The notes: generated by a model not told the origin, from the sequence alone. DNA of 64,000 nt from Rhododendron vialii (GCF_030253575.1 NC_080557.1:37051501-37115500); one strand, 5' to 3'; counted from the first letter of the stretch, positions 34,933 to 46,728 are shown. Numbers and translations: made by a program.

Positions 34933-36474
34933 TGATAAACCATGTAACGTGGTTATTCAAAAGTTATGGTATAAGTTCTTTATCTGTAACTTAGAATGAT
35001 GTTGTTCTTACCGTTGTTAAACAACATAATGTTTTAGAATAAAAAGTAAGTTATTAATTGCTCCAAAATGAGTTATGGAGATTGACACCTAATGAAGAAA
35101 TTGTAGAACAATCACAGAAGATAGCATTAAGAATATCTCGAACCCACATGAGATTTGCTATTTGAATGATTATTTGATTTGTTTACAGGAATGTGTACTT
35201 TTGATCCGATTTTGTTTTCATAAGCCTCGTAAAGTGATAATTTTCTATTAAATGGATTGATGTCATGAATGATGAGTTGAACCAATGAACGATATAAAGT
35301 CAAACTTGTGGCTATTGGTTACACTCAGAAAAAAGGTATAATTCTAAAGAGCCATTCTCTCTAGTATCCGAGAAGAACTCGTAGAAAATTATCGTGGTGC
35401 TGAAAGGTATTTATGAGTTAGAGTTATATTTGGACATGAAAATAACCTTATGAATGAGAGTTTAGATGATGGAGTCTATATAAATCAACCTGAAGTTTTC
35501 TCAACTAAAGTAAAAGAGCACTTTGCTGCAAACTTGAGAAGTCAACTTTTGGATGTAAACAAACTCCCTGCCATTGGTTCCTTATGTTAGCTGATACCAT
35601 TGGTTTCTTTGGAATTAAAGAAAAACACTATTAATTGGTGTATATATCCAAAGAACAGTGGGAGTAAGTTTATGTTTTTGACATGTATGTTGACGGCATT
35701 TTGCGTGCTGTAGTGATATTTATGTTATTTGCACTTAAAAAGTTTTTCTCATGAACTTTTAAACTAAAGGTTATATGCTCACATTAAGGAAATCTAGCGA
35801 TCTTGAGTTTATTAGCTACTCAGATTCAGATTTTGCTTGAAGTTTTGATAGTAGATTGTCTACTTTTGATTAGTTGTTCCTATTATGTGGAGGAGCAAGC
35901 AAAAGTTTTAAAGTAGCTATCATTACTTCATCCATTATGTTAGTTGAATTGTGGCATGCTTTGAGGCCATACTTCGTGAATAGCAGTTGGGAAATTTATC
36001 ATAGGACTTGAGGTTGTCGACACCATTACCAAGTTGCTAAGAGCTTATGTTTCCGCAATTATTTTCTTCTTTAAGAAAAATTTCAGAAACAAAAGTGTCA
36101 CTAAAGACAAAAGTGCATAGCTTATGATTGTAGATCCACTTATGAAGCGGTTAGTGCAAAGACATTTAAGAACTATGCTAATTGAACAGTGTACGTACAT
36201 GTATATGACTGATGAATTTTTACAGGAATAGTCTTTGACAAAAGACATTATCATTGGACCTTATGAAAATGCTTCTCACCTAAAGACTATGTTAAATAGT
36301 TTGCTATTGTTGTGGTACATGGAAGGGACTACGTCATTGTGATGTAGAACCGCCATGACTCGCATTAGTGGGTTGTTTAATAATAGTAAACCAAATTAAG
36401 AAGGTTTTGATATGGACTTATGGCGCGCCGCGCCTTATGTTTACCTTGTTAAACTCTGCTTAAGTTATTATATG
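34933..36474 (+). pseudogene. Copia pol remnant (reverse transcriptase/RNase H end)
   Basis: The segment between the hAT insertion and the 3' LTR translates piecemeal into Copia-like polymerase. Readable are 'YSDSDFA' and 'SFDSRLSTFD' with a stop between (about 35815-35870), 'LFLLCGGASKSFKVA', and 'LMIVDPLMKRLVQRHLRTM' near 36120-36180, corresponding to the RNase H domain and C-terminal tail. Stops and frame changes are frequent, and no catalytic motif of the reverse transcriptase survives clearly. Confidence 0.7.
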
Positions 36475-36489
36475 GGCCAAGTGGGAGAA

Positions 36490-36979
36490 TGTAAGACTAA
36501 ATTTTAATTTTGCCATTGTGGTGGCTCACATATTTTATATGGCACATATTGATTATGAGTTTAATAGGATTCTCTATATCTTATTTTATTTTATTGGTCA
36601 AATAGAGAAATTGTTTCCTAAATAGACTCTACTTTGATGGGAAGTGAGTGTAATGTTCATGAAGGAAACCGGTCCTCTCTTTGCCTATAAAAGAGCATTT
36701 AGGGTTCCATCAACTTAACGTGTGATACTAAACAACTAGAAATAAAGGCAAGGGAGAGAAATCTGTTTTCTACCTAGGGCTTAATGCTCTAGCAAAATTA
36801 TTGTTGCTTCAATCACTTACCGGATCTCTTAAGTTCCGCATAAATGGATCTGGGTACAGCGCCGTTCTTGATTCCTTAAGTTTTCGCTTAATGATTGTAC
36901 TGTGATAATCATGATAGTTCTAGATCCTGGCATAATGTAGGTCGTTAATTATTTAACGCCATTAAGAATAAAATTTACA
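36490..36979 (+). repeat. 3' LTR of the Copia element
   Basis: Nearly the same as 23416-23909, with scattered substitutions and small indels (for example 'gtggtggctcacatatttta' against 'gtggtggtacacatatttta'). It ends in TTTACA followed by CGTCA. The purine tract 'gggccaagtgggagaa' precedes it. Confidence 0.88.
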
Positions 36980-36984
36980 CGTCA

Positions 36985-38754
36985 TTGATAAACATACTAT
37001 GGTCTCGTTTCGGTAATCCATGAAAAATCTAAAATTCATCCGGTTATTCTGCAACAATTGTTTGCGCACACGTCTTTTCTAAACAAAGGAAAATTCTATT
37101 TTGATTGGGGCGATCATAAGGTCAGAATTATTATTTTTAGTGTCAAAATTTATAGCGCATAAAGGACTTGTGCCAAGTGTAGGACTCTTATAACATTAAC
37201 GTCGATACGTTTTTGATAATTCCGGAGTACATCTCGACTAATTCCAGAGGATCAAATCTTTAACTGTAGTTTTTCCATAGTAGTATATATGTAATTTTCT
37301 CAAAGAACAACGTGTAAATAATAGGGTTTTCCCCTATTTTTATAGCGCAGAGTTTAGTTCCATGTCTTAGTTTGCCACAATCGGTGGCATTCTTTTAAAT
37401 TTCTTTGCCTGAATTAAAAAAGACTCCAAATTAAATCATGTTCAACCTTAGACCGGCCTAGACCACCTGACGGCTCTTCGTAACTTTGTTTCTGGGCTTT
37501 GGCGGTTTCGTTCTTCACAACCTTAGGTTTTGCACACCTCCATGCTTGTTCCAAGCTTCAAAATCATGCTTTATTCAACGATTTACCTACAAAACTAAAT
37601 AAACTAATTTACTTGCAATATCACCTAACGGCATTTTTTTCTAAATAAAAGCAGTAAACTAACAGACTTTAAGCACCAAGAACTATGTTATTGGATGCTT
37701 ATAAATTTATATGACCTAACGAGAGAGCTTTATATTTAACAGCCCCAAAACGTTCTTTATAGAGAAAAAAGAGCGCAGCCACAAAACACACGTTTTGGAA
37801 GAGAAAAGGCACACAGTGGCTATAGCTTTGCATCTTGGGGTATCCATTCAATCATTGGAATGATTAAGCTTCAGTCTAACTCCAAGAGGTATTCATAACG
37901 TCATCCCAATATATTCAGAGTTGGTTCGGGTGGATTTTTGGAAGAATATTCGGAAGGCTTGAAGATTCAAGACGGTGGCAATCAAGTATTGGGTGTGGTG
38001 AACAAGGATTCGACAAGTAGATCTTAGGGCGATTTTGAGGATTCAAATAATATGATAAGATTGCTTGTAACTACAGAATGGTTTTTATGGTGCTTGATTC
38101 ATTCCTGTGATTTTTTTTTTCCCGTTTAGAATTTTCCACGTATATTCGGTGTTCATCGTTTCTTCTTCAATTCTTATTTTTTGTTCTTTAATTGGTTGGG
38201 TAGCAAAAAGGAAATTTCAATCATAAAGCATTATAATCGAAATTATATTATATTTTTTATATAATTCAAACTAAAGCCATAATGCTGACAAGATGACATT
38301 CCAACGAAAGATAATTTAGACAATAGAGCCCTTCTCAGTCCACTGTACCGCTAAATGAGCTCTCATATGCATCAAGTGAAAATAAAAGGAGTGTGAATAG
38401 TAAAAGACAGGTTTCTCCTATTAGGAAGTAATACTTGATATCTTCACAAGAAAGTACATACATGACATTGAGTGTTCTCTCTCTCTTATTTCCTTAGTAG
38501 GCCCATAGAAGCCTAGGTTTCATTATTTATTAATTAAATACAAGTAGGGGCCTATCCCTGACATTATTCCTTATTTATTTTTTCTCATTTTTTCTTAAGG
38601 AATTTGATTTTAGCACTTTAAAAATTGGTGGAAGGACTCCAAAACGACGTCGTTTTGTGTATTAACACAGTTCAGTTTTGAAGCCCCTCCATCAATTTTT
38701 GGAGTGCTAAAATCACAATCCTTTTCTTAATGCATAAAACTCACAACTATATCT
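36985..38754. repeat. Distal part of unit A and 3' flank of unit B
   Basis: Bases 36985-37463 match the upstream flank of copy B at 41240-41760 ('gtttcggtaatccatgaaaa', 'gtgccaagtgtaggactctt', 'accttagaccggcctagac'). Bases from about 37715 match the 3' flank of unit C from 42275 and 43092 on ('ccccaaaacgttctttata', 'tggctatagctttgcatctt'). No independent gene is present. Confidence 0.78.
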
Positions 38755-40879
38755 TTAGTTGAAAGAAAGCTGGTATTTGGGCTGTTTGGTGGGTGAGAAG
38801 AGCCCAAATGCTTCTCACTCTCGACTCCAGTCTTTTGATTCTTAACAAACATGGCAAACAAATAAGTCTCAATAGCCTTCCTAGGCCTCTTTGGACTCCC
38901 ACTTCCTCCTTCCACATGATTGATAAGGTTCCTATAATAAGTCGCTGCATTCTCCACCGAAGCATCAGGGCCGCCTGCAGAAGGCCATCCGCTATCTGAC
39001 ACCACGATTTCCACGTTGGGTCCGCCCGCCTTCTCTACAGCAGAGTAGGCGTTGTCCAACATGGCATCGAAGAGGTACCTATAATGAAACTGGCCGTCCT
39101 GTGGGAAGCCTCCTATTGTTGTGAAAAGGGCATACGGTAGAGGCACGTTTTGGGGATCACCGATGTAAAGAAGTAGGGGTATATGTTAAAGAGTAGTGGG
39201 TTGTTGGTGTTCTTTAGGAAGTTGATAATCGGTCCCATGAATGACCCTGAGGTACCATCGAAAGAGCCCTTACTAGGTGAGAACGAGTTGCTTACGAGTA
39301 CTGGGTTTGTTGCAGTGGAAACTTGTTGGGGATTTAAACATTGAATGATTTAGAGTCTACTATACAGAGAGAGGAACACATAAATCGATTTGCAATCAAC
39401 AAAAATCTTAGGATAAGGTTCAAGAAATACTTCGGATATACATGTTCAGACATAAATATATTCAAAACAGTTTGATGTGTTTGATGTTCCACATGCATTG
39501 TGTGGGACATCCACCAAACGATTCTGAACACATGTTAGATTGGATCCGTGTATGAATATTTGTGTCCCTTAGCATTGTTAAAATGTTATATCAAGTAGAG
39601 AACCTTGATTTGGTCCTTCAAGCCAGCCGAGGCAATTGCATCGTAGATCTTTGACATGGCAAGGAGCACAAATGGAGCAAGGTGAGCCGTTTCACCGCCG
39701 CTGGGATTGATCTCATTCCCAACGGATATGATTCGGAACTTGACGTCTGGATAATAATTTAGGACATTGTCCTGGACCCACTTTGCTACAGCGGGAGCGT
39801 TGTTGCGAGACCCTCGAGATCGCTGTTAGGGATGTCAAGTATCAATTCTATGTTGGATCCCCTGAGGGCTTGGAGAGCTTGTGGGACTGGAGAGTACGTT
39901 CTCATTCTTTGAATGCCGTTGGATTTGTAGAGGTTAACAACTTCTTGATCGGACGGTAGATTGTTGGCCAGTCCTCCGTAGCACACCCCTACTTGTGCAT
40001 CTGCATGCATTCGATCGATTTAATTTAGCCAGTATATATTTGGTGGGTTTATCACTCAGGAAATCGATCTGTTTCTAGCTTTAGGTGTACAGGTCCGGAT
40101 ACAGAATATTTGCACCGGTTGCGTTCTCATCTGTACACATAAATTCGTGTTCCTAGCGTTGCTCTATATATAAACCAGAGAAATCAAGCAATGATATGTA
40201 AATTAGGATTAAGTTTGATAACAGTCAAGATAGGGCACCTTATGCAAATGTTTGAACGAAATTAAAAAAGAAGAAGATAAATCGATTCCAGAAAGAGAAC
40301 ATACTCCTCTTGAACATATTATTTCAAAAATTCAAAAGTTGCCTCATATTAGAACCTTTTTCTTTTGTTTTTACTTTGAGTTAATTTGGACTCTCTATTT
40401 GATCTACTTCGTTTGGTTTAAGTTTTTTTTTTTCCAGGTATCTTAATTAATAGATATCTCATTCGTTCCTTTTTAAGTGTTCACCTTTCTATTTTTCGCT
40501 ATCTCAAAATAGAAGTATCCATTTCAAATGTGAAACGGATAACGCCTGCTAATTTTTTTTATTTTACCCATCTTTTAGAGAATTGAAGTATGTAGATTTG
40601 AAATGATCACTTTAAATGCTCAAGGGTATTTTTGAAATGTTAAACTTTTAAAAGTGTGATGATGTTGTTTTCTTGAAAAGTTGAATTTTAAATGGACACC
40701 TAAAACAGGACAGAGTAATAGTACAATGAATTTTGAGTATTGAGATGAATGGGCCGGGTGAGATGTTGCACTATACCCTTGTAGTGCACCCTTACAGTAC
40801 AGGGTCCTCGGGTCCGGGATACAGTCTCCCATTAGACCTTCTATACCTCGGTTGCTGCTTGACCCCAAGGATACCAAAT

Positions 40880-40918
<39 letters not shown>

Positions 40919-41013
40919 GCTGTCATGTGAAGATTAGGAAGAAATAGCACAAGAAGCAACAGAGAAACGAGGAAAGGGTTGTAGAACAATATTGTTGCAT
41001 GAAAAACAGCCAT
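38755..41013 (-). pseudogene. GH17 beta-1,3-glucanase pseudogene (copy B)
   Basis: Same three-exon layout as copy C: signal exon 41013-40917, exon 2 40000-39604, exon 3 about 39324-38755. VGVCYG is intact here, but the gene is broken in several places. The exon 1 donor reads CAG|CT. A 1-base loss near 39795-39806 leads to a stop at 'TTLPL'. The exon 3 acceptor, CAG|GTTTCC in copy C, reads CAAGTTTCC. A 1-base loss near 39166-39170 shifts frame after 'NIYPYF'. A third 1-base loss in a T run near 38804-38809 destroys the C-terminus. The nucleophile motif reads SDSGWPS (codon 38994-38996), and 'FAMFDEN' has become 'FAMFVKN'. Clearly non-functional as a glucanase. Confidence 0.92.
40881..40916. 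repeat. (GA)n microsatellite at the exon 1 boundary of copy B
   Basis: About 18 GA units. On the minus strand the run starts directly after the signal-peptide exon (GACAGCAG then CTCTCT), the same arrangement as in copy A and without a GT donor. Confidence 0.92.
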
Positions 41014-41130
41014 TTAGAAGAGAAAAAGGATCAACTAGCAAAGCTAGGACTAGAAGTATCTAATCTCTAGTTCAAAAGTTGTATGCAAGTCATGATGTAA
41101 AAGCAATATTATACTATAATGTCACCTCCC

Positions 41131-41137
41131 TTTTATA
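41131..41137 (-). promoter_or_regulatory. TATA box of glucanase copy B
   Basis: On the minus strand, CTGTATAAAAGGGAGGTGAC stands 118 bases before the ATG, the same as in copy A. Confidence 0.7.
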
Positions 41138-41765
41138 CAGGCAAATTAAGCAATTTTTTTATTTTTTTGTTGTTGTTTACGAATGATGATGTAGTTGAGC
41201 AAAGGCCAATCATTTTACGCAAATCACATGCTTGTCTCCGACGAACATACCACGGTCTAGTTTCGGTAATCCATGAAAAAACTAAAATTTGTCCGGTTAA
41301 TCTGCAACAATTGTTTGCGCACACGTCTTTACTAACACAAAGGAAAATTCTATTTTGATCGGGGCGATCATAAGGTCAGAATTATTATTTTTAGTGTCAA
41401 AATTTGTAGCGCATAAAGGACTTGTGCCAAGTGTAGGACTCTTATAACATTAACCTCAATACGTTTTTGATAACTCTAGAGCGCATCTCGACTAATTTCA
41501 GATGATCAAATCTTTAATTGTAGTTTTTCCATAGTAGTATATATGTTATTTTCTTGAAGGGCAACGTGTTAATAATAGGATTTTCCCCTATTTTTATAGG
41601 GCAGAGCTTAGTTCCGTGTCTTAGTTTGCCACAATCGGTGGCATTCTTTTAAATTTCTTTGTCTGCATTAATTGTTTTCCTATGACAAAATAGAAGTCTT
41701 TATTTGACACCAAACAAGACTCCAAATTAAATCATGTTCAACCTTAGACCGGCCTAGACTTGAGA

Positions 41766-42306
41766 GGGAGTGGCCCGGCCCATAACTAGCCACAAAACGT
41801 GAAAACCAGCCACATGGTAACTAACATGTCAAATTTTGCATGCTCTCTCTCTCTCTCTCGGGGGCCTTTCATTATTTTGTTAACGATTAATGGAGTTGAA
41901 TTAGTTTTTCTATTACATTTGTTATTTCTTCTTCTTTCCTACATGGTTAGGAAATTACCAAGTTCATTTTGTTGTGAAAAACCACGAACCACTTTGTGAT
42001 CTCACCTTTTAGATCACATGCACTCGTCCTAATTAGAAGTTTGATTAAAGGCTATTGGCCTTTCGACATTAGACGCGACAAGTCTTGGCACATCTGTGCT
42101 CATACACCTCATGCCTTGAGGATTTTCGCTCACACTTGTGAGGCGGAAAATTGCTAAACAATGTGTTACAAGAATATATCAAGCGATATATGATCTATAT
42201 ATAGTTATTAAAATAGTCGATGTTCCCTAGCTTCGAGATCTATAAAAATTGAACAATTTTAGTCATTACAATGGGGCTGAGAGCTTTATATTGAACAGCT
42301 CCCAAA
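41766..42306. other. Spacer between units B and C
   Basis: No gene is recognised. From about 42275 ('gagagctttatattgaaca') the sequence corresponds to the start of unit B near 37720. The last eight bases are the target duplication of the following insertion. Confidence 0.5.
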
Positions 42307-43091
42307 CAGGGCTGCTAAACAAACCAACCAGCTCGAACTCGGCTCGAGCTTGGCTCGAATTTTGACTTGTTCAAACTTGTTTATAAAAAATATAAGTCAA
42401 GTTCAATCACGTTTTGTCGTTTATTTATAAATTCAAGCCAAACTTGAGCATAGGGGTGTTTGGCTCGATAGGCTCGTGAACAAATGGGTCATTCTGTAAA
42501 TAATGAACATATAGGGGTACGTTAATAAATATTCCAAAATATGATATATGAGTTACATTCAATATAGATATTTCACAAATTTTATATAGTACTATTGCAT
42601 CAAAAAGGAAACCTCCTGGGTGAGATATGAAAATTTAGGACTATATTAAATCGTATATAATTCTTGCACGTAGCAAATCAAAGGATTTAACATACTCTAG
42701 CTAGGATTTAAGGATATAGGGCTATCATATTCTTCTAGCTAGGGTTTTCTTGGCAAAGATTAGAGATCGAAGTAATTAAGTGGTAACATACTTCATCTTC
42801 CCTTCTTCCATTTAAACAGTATGTAACTTGCTTTTTCTAGATAATTGTTCTTCCTAAAAGCTCGAAGCTTTATGAGCCTAAGCTCATACTCTGAAACTCG
42901 AGATTGGTTTGCATATTTTACAAGCCAAGCCAAGCTTTTCACGAGCACAAAACTTCAAACGCAAGCCAATCTTGAACAATTAGTCTCAAAAAGTTCTCAA
43001 GCTCAAGCCAAGCTTGAACAATGGTAACAAGGAGTCAAGCTAAGCCTAAACAATGTTGTGTTTGGCTTGTTTGACTCGATTAGCATCCCTA
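42307..43091. mobile_element. Non-autonomous hAT-like element with empty-site paralogue
   Basis: The left end CAGGGCTGCTAAACAAACCA and inward-read right end TAGGGATGCTAATCGAGTCA form the inverted repeat. Flanks CTCCCAAA (42299-42306) and CCCCCAAA (43092-43099) are an 8-bp duplication with one change. The duplicated unit B shows the uninterrupted site 'aacagccccaaaacg' at 37739-37753. The interior is rich in 'ggctcgagcttggctcg' type repeats, as in 2118-2773. Confidence 0.85.
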
Positions 43092-43832
43092 CCCCCAAAA
43101 CGTTCTTTATATAGAAAAAGAGCGCACCCACTAAACACACGTTTTGAAAGAGAAAAGGCACACAATGGCTATAGCTTTGCATCTTGGAGTATCCATTCAA
43201 TCATGGAATGATTAAGCTTCAATCTAACTCCAAGAGATATTCATAACTTCATCCCAATATATGCAGAGTTGGTTCCGGTGGATTTCTGGAAGAATATTCT
43301 GAAGACTTGAGGATTCAAGGCGGTGGCAATCAAGCACTGGGTGAGGTGAACGAGGGTTTGACAAGCAGGTTTTAGAGCGATTGTGAGGATTCAAATCGTA
43401 GTGTAAGATTGCTTGTAACTACACAATGAATTTTATAGTGCTTGATTCATTTCCGTGGTTTTTTCCCGTTTAGGATTTTGCACGTATATCCAGTGTTCAT
43501 CATTTGTTCTATAATTCCTATTTTTTTTTGTGCTTTAATTGGTTGGGTAGCAAAAAGGGAATTTCAATCATAAAGCATTATAATCAAAATTATATTTTAA
43601 TTTTTATATATAATTCACACTAAAGCCACAATGCTGACAAGATGACATTCCATTGAAGGATAATTTAGACGATACAACTCTTCTCAGTCCACTGTACTGT
43701 TAAATGAGCTCTTCCTCTCATATGCATGGAGTGACAAATAAAAGGAGTGTGAATAGTAAAAGAAAGGTTTCTTATATTAGAAAGTAATACTTGATATCTT
43801 CACAAGAAAGTACATATATGGCATTGAGTGTT

Positions 43833-43833
<1 letters not shown>

Positions 43834-43872
<39 letters not shown>
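43834..43872. repeat. (CT)n microsatellite
   Basis: About 19 CT units in the 3' flank of copy C. Unit B has only a short interrupted CT stretch at the corresponding place (about 38476-38487). Confidence 0.9.
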
Positions 43873-43875
<3 letters not shown>

Positions 43876-43997
43876 CCTTGGTAGGCCCATAGAAGCCTAG
43901 GTTTCATTATTTATTAATTAAATACAAGTAGGGGCCTTTCCTTGACATTATTCTTTCTCATTTCTTCATAACGCATAAAACTCACAACTACATATCT

Positions 43998-46574
43998 TTA
44001 GTTGAAAGAAAGTTGGTATTTGGGCTGTTTGGTGGGTGAGAAGAGCCCAAAATGCTTCTCACTCTCGTCTCCAGGCTTTCGATTCTCATCAAACATGGCA
44101 AACAAATAAGTCTCAATAGCCTTCCCAGGCCTCTTTGGACTCCCACTCCCTCCTTTCACATGATTGATAAGGTTACTATAATAAGTCCTTGCATTCTCCA
44201 CCGAAGCATCATTGCCGCCTTCAGACGGCCATCCGCTCTCTGACACCACGATTTCCACGTTGGGTCCGCCTGCCTTCTCTACAGCAGAGTAGGCGGCGTC
44301 CAACAAGGCATCGAAAAGGTTTCTATATTGATTCTGACCGTCTTGTGGGAAGCCTCCTGTTGCTGTAAAAAGGGCATACGGTAGAGGCACGTTTTGGGGA
44401 TCACCGATGCGGGCGAAGTAGGGGTATATGTTGAAGAGCACCGGGTTGTTGGTGTTCTTTAGGAAGTTGATGATCGGTCCCATGAATGTCCCCGAGGCGC
44501 CATCGAAAGAGCCCTGAGAAGGGGGGAACGCGTTGCTTACGAGCGCCGAGTATGTTGCAGTGGAAACCTGTTGGGAATTTTAAATAATGAATAGGTTAGA
44601 GTCATACATACAAATTAAGGATCACAAAAATCATCGAACGGTTTTGAACACATGCATTTTTGTTTGGATCCGTGTCTGAATATGTGTCTGTAGCATGGTA
44701 CTCAAAAGGTTATATCAAGTAAAGAACCTTGATTTGGTCCTTCAAGCCAGCAGAAGCAATTGCATCGTAGATCTTCGACATGGCAGGGAGCACAAACGGA
44801 ACAAAGCGAGCCGCATCGTTGTTGGGATTGACCTCATTCCCAACGGCTATGATCCGGAATTTGACGTCTGGGTTATAGTTCAGGACGTTGTCTTGGACCC
44901 ACTTTGATGCAGCGGCAACATCGTTAGCAAGACTCTCGAGTTTGTCGTTAGGGACATCAAGTATGAGCTCGATGCCGGATCCCCGGAGGGCTTGGAGATC
45001 TTGTGGGTTCGGATCGTAGATTCTCATCCTTCGAATGCCATTGGAGTTGTAGAGTTGGACTACTTCTTGACTGGGCGGTAGATTGTTGCCTTGTCTTCCG
45101 TTGCACACTCCTACTTGTGCATCTGCATGAATTCGAGTTCACTTAGCCAATATGTGGAGGGTTAAACACTTGGGAAAAATCTATTTCCAGCAAATTTAGG
45201 TGCACAAATCCGGATACATGCATATTGTACATGTTGTTTATTGATCTCTGCACATAAATCTGTATACCGAGTGTTGCTTTGTGTATAAACCGAAGAAATC
45301 ACACAATGATACGTAAATCAAGATCAAATTCAATATTTTTAAGGCCCAAAATGAATACATTCAAGATTGGGCTCTTCATGCAAATGTTTGAACCAAAAAA
45401 GAAAAAGATAAATGAATTCCAAAAAGAGTACGTACTAAAAGTATTGAACGTATTAGTATTACAAAAAAGTATTGTACCTTTTCAGCTCTCTGCTTTTCAC
45501 TTTAGAAAAACAAAAACAAAAAAGCACTCTTCTATTATTTTGATTTCACTGAGTTAATTTGGGCCTCATGCATGTTTCATAATATTTTCACTTTGCTCAT
45601 TGAATTTGGTTTTGAACTATTTTTTGGGCCTCCTTTACTACAAAAGAAAGTAGATAACTAAATCATTTTTTTATAAAAATAATAAAAAAATTTAGTGGCG
45701 GCGGCTCTATATATAATTGGCGAATTTTTTTTTGATATACTAATAGCATTCTTTGAAATTGTTGTGGTGTTGAAAACTTTCTTTGAAATCGTTGTGGTGG
45801 CGACCACCGCCACTAGTCCCTCCTGGCTCCATCTTTGGTGTGGCCCAGACATTGTTTTGGCTACGCACAAAAAAAAATCTGAAGAGTCTTTGATCAATTA
45901 ATGCTGAACATGGTCATCACATTTGTGCCCCAAATTTAGAAGTTAGAACGACCTAATTAGTGTTGATATAATTAGGTCATCTATGTGACCATATCACATA
46001 ATATACGAAATTTTGGTAACCATAAAACTTAGTATCATGCATCCAAGAAATTAAAATAGGTACATCGGTCATTATTATCAAGGATGGCGAAGCCACGTAA
46101 CATATATTATGGCAAGTACAGTCACTTGACCCTAGTGGTGGAACCAGAAATCAAATTTATTTTGCCACCGCTAACATTGATTTATGGTTTCACCGCACAC
46201 TTTAACCAAAAAAAAAAAAAAAGAATTATAATAAGCAATGTCAAAAGGATAATAAAAACATTTGTGGTAACAGTAATATAAAAGCGAACTTATTTACTAA
46301 GAAATTAATAACATAAAATACCAAAACTAATCAATTGCTTGAATTATGTTAGCGGATCAAAAGTTTAAGAGCAATTCAATCAATAATAAAAATATCAATA
46401 TTTAGCAATCTTGATATGATTAGAAAGAAAATGTTTTTTTTTTTTTTCAAATTTTATTCCTAAACCGCCAAATTTTATATACATAAGACTATTGTGAAAC
46501 ACCCATTTAGAATGTACGAACGAATATATATTTATATATGCATGTCTTTTTTTTTTTAAATGAGCACACACCCC

Positions 46575-46639
<65 letters not shown>

Positions 46640-46728
46640 ATGTGGAGATTAGGAAGAAATAGGACGAGTAGGAAAAGAGAAAGGAGAAAAGGAGGTTTGT
46701 AGAACATAGTTGCATGAAAAACAGCCAT
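43998..46728 (-). CDS. GH17 endo-beta-1,3-glucanase (PR-2 type), intact copy C
   Basis: Hydrolyses beta-1,3-glucans such as callose and fungal wall glucan. Exons 46728-46635, 45122-44728 and 44567-43998 (1059 nt, 352 aa); the junctions keep frame (T31/D32 and K163/V164). Residues 1-31 form a signal peptide with a hydrophobic Leu/Phe core ('[12 protein letters not shown]'), implying secretion. The mature enzyme starts near AQVGVCNG. 'AVGNEV' holds the probable acid/base Glu128 and 'VVSESGWPS' the nucleophile Glu273; '[13 protein letters not shown]' completes the conserved set. It ends at 'YQLSFN' without the C-terminal extension that targets class I enzymes to the vacuole, so it is probably apoplastic. 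Oddities: the usual VCYG reads VCNG, there is a second intron after K163, and intron 1 begins with a (CT)n run. The start is fixed by the signal peptide and a TATA box 74 bases upstream. Confidence 0.9.
46578..46633. repeat. (GA)n microsatellite at the splice donor of copy C
   Basis: About 28 GA units. On the minus strand the exon ends ACAG and intron 1 starts GTCTCTCT, so the array begins within two bases of the donor GT. Confidence 0.92.

Larger units (their letters stand above)
23416..36979 (+). mobile_element. Ty1/Copia LTR retrotransposon, degenerate and nested
   Basis: LTRs at 23416-23909 (494 bp) and 36490-36979 (490 bp) are close copies; both begin TGTAAGACTAAATTTTAATT and end in 'aatttaca'. 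Flanks CGTCT (23411-23415) and CGTCA (36980-36984) fit a 5-bp TSD with one change. A primer binding site starts with TGGTATCA at 23912 (initiator tRNA-Met type). A purine tract 'caagtgggagaa' lies before the 3' LTR. Remnants of the RNase H region near 35815-36240 (e.g. 'YSDSDFA', 'LMIVDPLMKRL', with stops between) place it in Copia and give plus orientation. Removing nested insertions leaves roughly 5.8 kb. No intact frame remains. Confidence 0.88.
37715..41765 (-). repeat. Glucanase tandem unit B
   Basis: The complete second unit of about 4.05 kb: 3' flank, exons 3 and 2, long intron, signal-peptide exon, TATA box and upstream flank. It matches unit C throughout apart from the transposon insertion in C, and unit A apart from the Copia nest. 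Confidence 0.8.

Noticed and set aside
46507..46728. Reading the signal-peptide exon as a separate 73-residue secreted peptide with Leu-Ser repeats
   Set aside because: The frame runs into the intronic CT repeat; the GT donor and in-frame join to exon 2 show it is exon 1 of the glucanase.
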